Shown one piece after another: positions 22,818 to 34,004 of a stretch of DNA of 64,000 nucleotides. Position 1 is the stretch's first letter, and every line of letters begins with the position of its first letter. The notes beneath the pieces are model-generated. The model saw only the letters and a program-made list of their open reading frames with translations, was not told the DNA's origin and did not search any database. The DNA lies in assembly GCA_963989245.1 (NCBI GenBank), contig OZ022346.1:5642881-5706880 (forward strand), read 5' to 3'. The stretch comes from Nansenia antarctica (Eukaryota; Chordata; Actinopteri; Argentiniformes; Microstomatidae). The translations under genes were made by a program, and so were the position numbers.

Positions 22818-25800
22818 GATGATGAAATGCATTGTGGGTAAAGTGTTATTTGGACTACCTCAGCCCCGGCCCTTGTCCTCCACGTGTCTCTGTAACTGAC
22901 CTGGTCTTGTTGGGAGGCAGCAGCTGTCTGCTGGGCCGTCTCTGGGACTGGCTGGGCTGGAGCTTCATGGAGGCACGGGGTGAGGAGCGCTGTGAGAAGT
23001 GTTCAGGGGCCGGCGGCTTCTTGGGGATCTTCTTGACCAGCCGGCTGACCCACTTCTGCTGCTCTTCTTGTGTCAGGGCCAGCAGGAGCAGGTTCTTGGC
23101 AGTAGACACGTCATAGTTCACTGCAGGGAGAGAGAAGGACCAAAGGGACAATCTGTAAGATTTCAAGTGGTTGGAATGGTGAATTTTAAAGGAATGCGTG
23201 TCGTTTTTTGCATGTCGCTGTCCTCTTCGGCCACACTGAAAATGTTAAAATATACATATTCTGCGTTTGCTAATAGCAGCAAACGTGTAGATCTTTCTAA
23301 ACAAACAAAACGTTAAATGGCTAACAGTAGCTAAAAGCTGTTGTTCCTAATTATGTGGACATCTGTGGGCATTAAAACGTAGCAAGCCCTGAGTGTGTCT
23401 GATCACCACCAGGTCGCCATGACAGGAACGATGTGAGGGGAAATGGGATGAGGTGAAACTCCAAGGTTAGCTTAACACTCGAACAGCCGTGCCGATTTTA
23501 CCTACTATTAGAGCCGCCTCCCTCTTTACAATGGTAATCTGCTACTTACACACAAAGACCACTAGAGGGCACTTCTTGTAAATTAGCCTGCCTTCTACAC
23601 AGAAAAACTGGAAAATAGCTTTATACTAGCTTATCCTGATGTGATTTCGAAAATGTAAGCACACACATCTAGGAAATGAAAGGACGGTCCTGAAATGTGA
23701 TCGAGTGCAAAGGTATAAAAAATGTTTTACTCACAGGGTCACCATGACCCCACCGTGGCTGTTCTAGTGTTAATAGAACTGAAGCAGTGTGACCAGAGAT
23801 GTTGTCACTAATACAAGTCTTGTGTGAGAACAAGGGATACTTGAATAATGTATTTTATCTGATTACAATGTGGGTAAAGGAGGCGGGTAGGGAACGCATC
23901 AAATGGCAGGTGTAGACATTCAACAGGGGTGCAAACTGGTGATGGCCCAAAAAGGTGACACATTTTCTTTTTGCGGCTAACCTTAGGGGGGGGGATAGCG
24001 CTAGCACTAATGGTGTTAAATAGATATCGCTAGCACTAACAGTGGTCTAACAATGATGCATGTGTAAGTAGCGGCAGCCCTGACCGAATTACTTCGAAAA
24101 CAGTTTACCGTGACTGTGTTCTCTATGCTGTCTGGAATTGTACCTAGCTCCCTGAAACTAAACGTTATTTCAACAGCAGCAGAGTTTAGCAGACAGGGAG
24201 ATTAGTTAGCTCGCGCATCATGTGACTTGGATGACACTTAGGGCCAATCCCAATTCACCCCTACCCCTTCGTTTTCACCCCTATGGCTTGATTTGCGCGT
24301 TCACGTTTAGGGGTAGGGCTATCCCAATTCATATTTCATCGAGCCATGGCTTCATTTCGAGGGCTAACTATGACTTCGTTTCGAGCGATTCCAGGACCAG
24401 ACTAGCTTTGAAGCCATAGGGGTACGCTACCCCTTGATTCCAGGATGCATTGCGAATCATCTACAGAAATGTTATGTCGCTCTATTCAATGCGGAAATGT
24501 CATTTTACTTTCTCTGTAAATACTTATTAATAAAGATTTGAAAAAGTATGATAACCATGTTATTATGTTAGTTTAATGTCATTACAATGCATTATAGACC
24601 TTTTATTTATAACAAGCATAAACAAAAAATCGCTTTTATGTCGGTGCTGTGTCTAACGTTACAGTAACGCAACGCTGCATGACAGTCGAGCATTTCAGAG
24701 ATGTACAATCATAAATCAATTATTACCTGTGGCGTTTGACAGCGGATGATGGTACACATATGTAAAGTTATCTGTCAAACGTTCGGCTGACTTGTACATG
24801 ATGCACATTTTTATTTGTGCCGCTACTATTTCCATGTAGCGGCACCCGCAATCTAATCCGAGCAGTTGTTATTATGTAATATTATTAATGGGTTGTATCA
24901 TTCATTTAAATGCATTATAGACCTTTTCTTTATAACAAGCACAACAACAACAAAACGTTATTATGCCGATGTGCTGTGTGTCTAACGTTACAAGCTGATT
25001 TGTGCATGACAGCCGCGCATTGACATATTTCCATGTCTGATGTCTAATGTCTGATGTACTAATGTCATTTCAATGCATTATAGACCTTTTCTTTACAACA
25101 AGCATAACAAAAAAAATCGCTGTTATGCCGAGGTGCCTATTCTTAACATAGAAAGTTCCACAGTCCAGCGCGCTCGGGTTTAGCAGTAGAGGACTGGTAG
25201 CCTACCTGATCACTTCCATTAGACTATCAAAGCAGTACACCGGAGCACTCATATCTGCGCGTTTGTCACAGGGTGACAGTCACCCTGTTCCTCTGCCCGG
25301 CGTCAGTCCAATGGAATCGTCAAGCACAGCCTTCCCCATATAAATACATCGGTGCGCGATTACAGAGATGTACAATCATGTTTATTTAAAAATAAATTGT
25401 GGTGTTTGACAGCGGATGATGGTAGACATATTTAATGTAAAGTTATCTATCTAAAGTTATCTATCCACTAGGGCTGCAACGATTAGTCGACATAATCGAC
25501 GACGTCGATCATAAAAACTCGTCGACGTGGAATTTTAGTGTCGACGCATCGTATTAAAAAAAAAAGCGAATTTTTTTGTTAAAAATAAACGGAAAAAAAA
25601 AGAAAGAAAAAAAGAATGTAGCTGTAGGGCTGTACATGCTATGAGCGTTTGTGCTATTAATTTATTTGCCCTGTGGCACGCGTGTGACAGACAGAGGCGC
25701 TTGTATGTAACGTTACGTAGCAGGGGTTTTCCATGTTGAAGCCAGGAGAACGCGAGATGAAATGAAGTGAGGGGTGGTCGCTATTAAAATACCAGGTAGT

Positions 25801-28077
25801 CATGGTGGATGATCATGAATGATGCTTGATAAGTGAATGCTATTTCAATTATGTTGAGTCCACCAGCGAGCTGTCTGTAAGATAAACAGCGCCAAGCGTA
25901 ACCTACTAAACGTGAGCTGTCTGTAGTCTAGCCAGCAATGCTAGCTAGCCAATCAACTAGCTCTGTGAGCAGCTGTAGCTTGGCGTAACGTTAGGTTAGA
26001 TAGCTAGTTAAGCCGGATTTATGCTTCTGCGTCGCCATTTACGCGCAGCGAAAAGCCACACGACTAATCGAAAAAATAATCGACAGATTAGTCGACTACC
26101 AAAATAATCATTAGTTGCAGCCCTACTATCCACAGGCTGATATGTGCATGATAGGCGCGAATCCCCCCCCCCCCCCCCCCTACCCCCTTGGTGGTATATG
26201 ACGCTATCTGTATTGCGGCACTTATTATACCAAAACAACTCGCAATCTAATCCGAGCATATGACACGTGAAATGTAACTACAGTTAAGGATACGCGTAAA
26301 GGATGATGATCTATCACCGTTCGACTCTACTGAGAAATGTTTCCGCCTATTCACAAAACGGTCCTGGACCAAAATACATATCAGATCTCCTCCCACCCTA
26401 TATCCCGCAAGGTCCCTAAGGTCAGCTGAGACAAATCAGCTAATAATTCCAAGAGTAAAAACAAAACACGGTGCAGCAGGCTCCTGGAACAAACTCCCTG
26501 AAGAAATCAAACAGGCCCAAACCCTTAAAATATTTAAATCTAAGCTAAAAACCTTCATGTTTTGCACCAGTTATGATTAAACACAAACACTTCTATCAAT
26601 GTATTTTTTCCATTAACTATTGTCTTTTTAAATGTTTTATCTATTTACTTCTTATATTTGCTTTTATTCATTGTAATTTTTATTTTCTTATGCTCCTCTT
26701 GTGGAGGGATGTGGAGGGATATGGAGTGGTGTAGAGGGATGTAGAGGGATGTAGAGGGATGTGGAGGGATGTAGAGGGATGTAGAGGAATGTGGAGGGAT
26801 GTAGAGGGATGTGGAGGGATGTGGAGGGATGTGGAGGGATGTAGAGGGATGTAGAGGGTTGTGGAGGGATGTAGAGGGATGTAGAGGGATGTGGAGGGAT
26901 GTAGAGGGATGTAGAGGGATGTAGAGGGATGTGGAGGGATGTGGAGGGATGTAGAGGGATGTAGAGGGATGTAGAAGGATGTGGAGGGATGTAGAGGGAT
27001 GTAGAGGGATATGGAGGGATATGATTAAACACAAACACATCTATCAATGTCTTTTTTCCATTAACTATTGTCTTTTTAAATGTTTCATCTATTTACTTCT
27101 TATATTTGCTTTTATTCATTGTAATTTTTATTTTCTTATGCTCCTCTTGCTGTATTTTTAACCCTTGTGTGGTGTTCACTTTTTGGACCCTTTCGTACTC
27201 TTCGGGTCAAGTTGACCCGGGACATCATTGGGGTTTTGAAAGCACTTTTCCTGACACGGTGCTCCTAGTCCCAATGGTGACCCGTACAAGGGAGTATGCT
27301 CAGGGTGCAAGATAGCCCCAAAATAGCCCATAATATTAAAGAGCGCCTCCTGTGGGCACAAACAGGTACTGTACCCATTAATGCACAATAGGTACTGTGT
27401 TCACATTCAAAAGTGTATATTTTGTTCTGGTGGACCTAGGGGGCTGCCCTTTGGAGGGGCTGGAGCAGAGGGTGCCTAATTATAACCCTCAAAGTGTCAG
27501 ACCCCTGGGAATAGGTGGGGCCGAACGGCAGCATGATGAGTAGAGGCGTTTTTACGCACATGATGCTCCTAACTTCCACTAAACAAAATCCACTATAATA
27601 AAGACTTGGTTGTCATAAATCATACTTATCTAGGAAAAATGTAAATGAAACAATGTTTTTATTGATGTTTATTATTTTGAACTTATATTCTCAATTGATT
27701 TTCAAAGCATTATAATCAAAGCTGTAAAAAATACAGGTGATGAACAAGAATAATGCTACAAATGCTGACACACAAAACATGTGGAATGTACACTGTTTTA
27801 GTCACTGAAATAACACTGGTTACAATTGTGTGTGCATGGGTATGTCTGTCTACACAACACATGAAGTACAGCATTTGACAGTATGTGTACCACAAATGTA
27901 CTTTTTGCAGTTGCTGCATGTGGTCCCTGTCTTTGTGTCCTTTGAGGGTCCACACACCTCGCAGCGCTTCCTCTTTTTGCCATGGGCTGCAGTCTAGAAT
28001 AATGAAAAGACTTAGTTCAGGATTTTTTTTCCACCACGTCTCCTAATACTCTAAATCACACACACACGCACACACGC

Positions 28078-28155
<78 letters not shown>

Positions 28156-31100
28156 TTACATTTACATAAAAAATGTTGGCATTTAGCAGACGCCTTATTT
28201 CAAAGCGACTTACATTTACCAAAGCGATCAATACATTTGACTAAGCAAGTGAATCAACACAGACACACACACACACAAACAACCGCAACAGGACACTTAC
28301 CTCAGGCACTGGAGATTGTGGTTGTGTGGGTTGTGCAGGTGGAGCATCTGTAATCCTCCTCACTATGGCTAGAGAAGTTGGGGTCCTGGGCATATGTTGT
28401 CTCCTTTGGATATGCGGTGTCACCAGTGCCATACCTAGCTCCTCAAGGAAAAGACGTCGTCTTTGGAGCTTCCTTTGGTTCCAGTCTGGGTTGACTGCCA
28501 TCCAGATTGAAAATGCATTGTAGGCTGAAACATCCAGGATGTTGAAGAAGATCACGAGAGGCCACCGTAGAGTTCTTCTTTGGCAGCTGTAGCAGGCCAG
28601 CAGCTTGTCCAGGTTGTCTACTCCACCTTTGGTGGCGTTGTAGTCAAGTATGACCTCTGGCTTACGGTCCTCCCGGCCACTGATTCTTCCATCCCTATGT
28701 AGAGTGCTCATGAGCATCACATTCTTGCCCTTTTTTGGTATGTAAGACACCAGGGTAGTGTTGGCTGTAAACACAAAGTTGGAGGAATGGACTGGCCTGT
28801 TCTTCACATTTAGAAACTGGGGTGGGAGCTCCGTCTTGTTTTTTCGGACTGTTCCAACCATTGTCACCTTTCGTTTGAGAAGTTCCTGTCCCAGGCTGTA
28901 GGATGTAAAGAAATTATCACAGGTGATGTTATGGCCACTGAGGCCCTGTGACATATCCAACACCACCCGTGTCCCCTGGTTTCTCTCAGGGGCTCCTCCC
29001 TCTGGCTTCCCTGTATAAATGTGCATGTTCCATGCATACGATGAAACGGCATCACAGGCAACCCAGATTTTTATTCCGTACCTTGCTGGTTTGGAGGGCA
29101 TATACTGCCTGAAGGGGCAACAACCTCTAAACCCCACAAGCCGTTCATCCACAGTTAGATTGGGCCCAGGGTTGTAAAGAAGTGGAAGCCGGTCCACCCA
29201 CTTGTCCCACACCGTGCGGATTGCAGCCAACTTGTCCCTACGCCGTCTAACAGGTCTTGATTCCCGGTCATCAAACCTGATGACCCTCGAGTAGATATTG
29301 AAGCTCTTCAGAGACATTGTGGCTCTAAAAATTGCTCTCCCTGTCTCCACATCCCACAGACTTTCAGTCGACTCCCCTCTTGACCTATAGACACCTGCTA
29401 GGATGAGGATCCCAAAATAGGCCTGTAAGTGTGTGTTGTCCATTTCTTTCCACTCCTCCCCGAAAACACGTCTCCCCTCAAGGTTGGTCATATCAAGAAT
29501 TATTTTCTGAATTGAATCAGTAATCAGCAGCTCAAAGGATGACTTGATATCATCAACATGAGTCACTGCCAATCGTGTGGGTCCTGGTACCATCCTTATA
29601 ATGTTAGCAGCTGAGCGGGGGGGCTCTCTCATTGGGGATGAAGACCATTCAATTTGGCCATTCTTGGACAAATATGTGTGGGCTCCTGCAGTGGCTGGCT
29701 GTGGGGCTCCTGCAGTGGCTGGCTGCGGGGCTCTTCCAGTGGCTGGCTGCGGGGCTCTTCCAGTGGCTGGCTGTGGGGCTCTTCCAGTGGCTGGCAGTGG
29801 GGCTCTTCCAGTGGCTGGCTGTGGGGCTCTTCCAGTGGCTGGCTGTGGGGCTCTTCCAGTGGCTGGCTGCGGGGCTCTTCCAGTGGCTGGCTGCGGGGCT
29901 CTTCCAGTGGCTGGCTGTGGGGCTCCAGCAGTGGCTGGCTGTGGGGCTCCTGCAGTGGCTGGCTGTGGGGCTCTTCCAGTGGCTGGCTGTGGGGCTCTTC
30001 CAGTGGCTGGCTGCGGGGCTCTTCCAGTGGCTGGCTGTGGGGCTCTTCCAGTGGCTGGCAGTGGGGCTCTTCCAGTGGCTGGCTGTGGGGCTCTTCCAGT
30101 GGCTGGCTGCGGGGCTCTTCCAGTGGCTGGCTGCGGGGCTCTTCCAGTGGCTGGCTGCGGGGCTCTTCCAGTGGCTGGCTGTGGGGCTCCTGCAGTGGCT
30201 GGCTGTGGGGCTCCTGCAGTGGCTGGCTGTGGGGCTCTTCCAGTGGCTGGCTGTGGGGCTCTTCCAGTGGCTGGCTGTGGGGATCCTTCTGCTGCATGCT
30301 CAGAGTGAAACTCATCTCCAAATTCACTTTCAGAATCAGAATACTCTGAATTAATTTCTACATTATCCTCATCTGAAACATCCTCCCCCCCTTCAACTTC
30401 ACTATGTTGCTCACTCTCTTCTAATATTATCTCCACGGCCCTCTGAACACTGTATCTTTTCTTCATGTTGCTGGTGGAGGATTGTAGTTGAAATGACCTA
30501 TACACTGGGATGGAGAGCTATTTCTCTCTTTTATCCCTTCCATGATGTGCAGGTGCAGTACAATATTATTATACATTTTTTTACAACATTGCACTTCAAA
30601 GGGTAAAAAGTGCGAGAGCAGACAGCTTCTCGGCGCGGGAAAGCCAGAGCAGACGGCTTCTTGTGCAGGTGTGAGGAGTCCAGTACAATATTATTCTTTA
30701 TTATTATTATACAATGTTGCATTTCAAAGGGTAAAGAGTGCGAGAGCAGACGGCTTCTCGGCACGGGAAAGACAGAGCAGAGGTGTGTGAGTGAGTGAGT
30801 GAGTGTCAGTGTGAGTGTGTGTATGTTTCTGTGTCTCTGTGTATCCGGGTCAAAATGACCCGAACACCTTATGAAGGACATAAATGTGTTGGGGTATTGT
30901 AGGATGTGTAAAAAAATAAAATGATTTTTGTTTTTTGTTTTTCATATAAAATGAGCCAAGGCCATGGAGTTTCAGATTGATAAAACGTATTCTTGTACCA
31001 TTTCTCTTTAAGTAAAAATTGAAAACGGGTCAGATTGACCCGAACACCACACAAGGGTTAAATAATGCATGTAAAGCACTTTGAATTGCCCCTGTTGTAT

Positions 31101-33923
31101 GAAATGTGCTATACAAATAAACTTGCCTTGCCTTGCCTTGCCTTGCCTTGCCTTGCCTTGCCTTGCCTTGCCTTGCCTTGCCTTGCCTTGCCTTGCCTTG
31201 CCTTGCCTTGCCTATTTGTCATCTCTCCTTCACGGGCAAATGTGGCCGCGTCCCCAAGAGATTCTCTTTCTAAGTTTTTGACCACGACTATGATGGATTG
31301 ATTTTTGGATTCTTGACGACGAATTGTTCTGAGAAAGACGCTTGGTAACGTGATTTTTGGACAACGCTTTATGACTACTGATGGACTCGTGTGTATGTGG
31401 TGGCTGAGGATTGAGTCACGGGTATCTTTGGAGGAACATCGTGCGCTGACAGATCTGGTTAATACTCTGTGTTTTGGTTGGAGTCATTCATTGTCATTAT
31501 TGCGATGTCCACAAAAAAGACATCGTTGACGGAAGAGACTAAAAAAGGAACGTCTAAACACTACAGTGTGTTGATAACAAACGAAAAAAGATGCTTATAG
31601 CACACGCAACAGAAATAAACACAGCTGAAGAAGGCATTGCGAGATGTGAGAATTCGCCGGCAACATAACGCGTCACCCGTACCGCGTCTATTTAAACCAC
31701 TGCTGATGACGTAGCCGCCGTGAAGGGCCGTCCCAATTCATAGGGGTAGATTTCAAGGGGTATGGCTTGTGGCTCTGTTCGAAGGCCTTGGCTTCGAATC
31801 GAGTCACACTCGAAAACGAGCCATAGGGGTAGAAAAGGGAATCGGGATTGGCCCTTAGACACCCCCCCCCTCAATTTCTTTTTTTGCAGATCTACACAAT
31901 TAACATGGATTACATATTTTGAGATAAAAACAGCTAATTTAGCAGAAAGGTGACAAGTTTGCACCCCTGTTCAAGTTTATGAATGGAATGTATCATTATG
32001 ATCAGATGACAGAAGAGCGACGTGCAAAAGGAGCCAGACAGAGTCAAACTTAAACATTGCCTGGACCTGTTCTCAGTCATATTTACTTTCTCTTGTCAAA
32101 GATGCAAGAAATACAAATTGGCACCCAACAGTGAGGTATACAGCCTTGGATTCAGTCCAATGGCTTTTGATCACTGTAAGCGGTTGTTAAGTATAACCGC
32201 ATTCACTATAACCAAAGGAGACGAACTGCTACAGTCGACTAACGTTTATACTCCTTCATCCTTGAGGAGTGGCGCAGGTTAGTCATTTCTACCGACAGAA
32301 GGATCTCTCTTTCCAAACTTCCTTCACTGCTCTTGACTTCGCCTAGTGGCGGCCTGCGGTATCTGCCAGCAACATTCAGGCTACAAGTCTTCTTTGGTCA
32401 GCAGAAACTATTCCCCAGAACATAATCATTTGGAGACTGGGTAGGTCCCATCAATCTCTCGATTGAGATTCTGGGGTATTAATAAGTAAACGCTGAGGAC
32501 GGGAAGTTGTCAGCAAGTTTCCACGCCCCCCAAATGTTTATCTGAGCTGCTCGTGATGCCCCGCCCCTCCCCCCCCCCCCCCCCCTGCCCTGCTCTCTGT
32601 TTAAAAGTGCAGCTCAGGTAATTGACATTGGCCTAACCAAAGTTCTGCCCACCAACTAACCCCACCACCCCCCACTTACCTCTGCAGGGCGCGATGATCT
32701 CCTCCTTCTTGTCCATGTGGTCTTTATGACACTTGATATGGCAGCGCCGGCACTCCAGGGCAGGCGGGGGCTTGAACATGTTCCAGAGGGGCTTGGTGCA
32801 GGCCTCGCAGTTGGTGGGGAAGTGGTAGAGCGTGGGAATGAACTCGTGACCCTTGTGGCAGATGTAGCCCGACTTCTCGCCGATGGTCAGCGGCTCCACT
32901 GGGAACTCGGGCTCTTTTTTGCTCTCGCCTTCGTTGGCGTAGAGGATCTGGAGAGGGAGAGGGTTAGGGTTAGAGGATCTGGAGAGGGAGAGGGTTAGGG
33001 TTAGAGGATCTAGAGAGGGAGAGGGTTAGGGGATCTGCAGAGGGAGAGGGTCACCATCACTGTTCTGTGGCTGTGTGGGCTGAGATGTAGCATGTAGCAC
33101 CAACCATAGACGGGCTACAATAACTGATGCTTGCCTGGTTCATGTGAACAGTAATACTACTGGGGCGACTAGGTAAACGCGCTGCTCTCATGAAACATGT
33201 GGTTCTTCACAGGTCTGCTGGCCTGATGAACGTGAGCAGTTACTGTGTTGCTCCCCTGACACAGAGCAGTGGACGGGTACATATGGGCAATGTATTTATT
33301 ATGACACATAACCGAGACCCCTGACTGTTGTTCCAGACATGAACTGGATCCTAAGTATACATTTTGGACCTGGGACCAGTTGTTCAAAACTTTTAATCTG
33401 CTATCCAGGACCAGATCGATTATCGGCTGATTTCCCCTATAAAACAAAAAATCAGCCAGGTAGATCTGATCACACAAATCCTCCCACACAGATCACGTTG
33501 TGGTGGAAGTAAATAGAACTGGGTGTAAAACAGAGTCTGTAAACAGCAGAGTTTGTTTTGCAGTTATTCTCCTAGGAGCAAAACCACATCTATACGTTAT
33601 ATATATATAGGCTATTGTCATTCTAGCACTAATCAAATAAGCTATAATGCATTATCAATGAAAAATAACAAATAAGATGCAGAGAGACAGACTGAGGGTG
33701 AGGGTGACAGGAATGACCTGGAATATCCTGGGGATCTCTTTGGCGTCAGCGCGGTACACGTCTGTCTGGGTGACAGGCCGCACATGGAACAGTTTGCTGC
33801 AAGAAGATAAAAACGATAAAAAGATAAAAGCTTCTTATGCTACACCATGCAAACCACATTCCAAACAAATATTATGCACAAAAGTGTTCAACATGGATGT
33901 AAATCAGAACGAGTTTGTCCCAG

Positions 33924-34004
<81 letters not shown>

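Larger units (their letters stand above)
20835..23939. repeat. Segmental duplication, copy 1 (holds ROCK2 exon 13)
   Basis: The segment from about 20835 onward matches 60378-64000 almost base for base, with scattered substitutions and small indels. It contains a (ATT)n tract, a LINE 3' half, a ROCK2 coding exon and a piggyBac-type MITE. Copy 2 carries an extra insertion of about 480 bp. The match is still running at the window's right edge, so the full length is unknown. Confidence 0.95.
27162..31057 (-). mobile_element. Complete piggyBac transposon, 3,896 bp
   Basis: Perfect 16-bp terminal inverted repeats CCCTTGTGTGGTGTTC at both ends, each bordered by the TTAA target duplication (27158-27161, 31058-31061). 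Next to both ends lies a TTGACCCG/CGGGTCAA-type internal motif. The transposase gene inside is intact as far as can be read, so the element may be recently active. A 125-bp duplicated segment lies upstream of the gene at about 30555-30780, and a (CA)n plus SINE-tail-like piece (28062-28220) lies in its intron. Confidence 0.93.
24241..31854. mobile_element. Possible Harbinger-type element disrupted by later insertions
   Basis: Inverted ends GGGCCAATCCCAATTC (24241) and GGGATTGGCCC (to 31854) are each bordered by TTA, fitting a 3-bp TWA target duplication. Near both ends ATAGGGGTA and GGCTTCGA/CGAGCC-like motifs recur. No transposase was seen, and the interior is mostly other elements. Around 24590, 24905 and 25070 a segment with CATTATAGACCTTTT is repeated three times. 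Confidence 0.5.
23924..31969. mobile_element. Possible outer hAT-type element (nested stack)
   Basis: CAGGGGTGCAAACT at 23924 is matched by its inverted copy AGTTTGCACCCCTG ending at 31969, and a GGTGACA motif lies just inside both. The flanks share TTCAA but not a clean 8-bp duplication. Between these ends lie further complete elements, so this would be the oldest layer. Confidence 0.45.

Noticed and set aside
26645..27047. Ile/Pro/Ser/His-rich minus-strand frames
   Set aside because: Direct translation of a 10-bp repeat in three frames.
29577..30354. Plus-strand frames of 231-243 codons over the piggyBac repeat
   Set aside because: Shadow of the 24-bp coding minisatellite; the minus-strand transposase frame explains the region.
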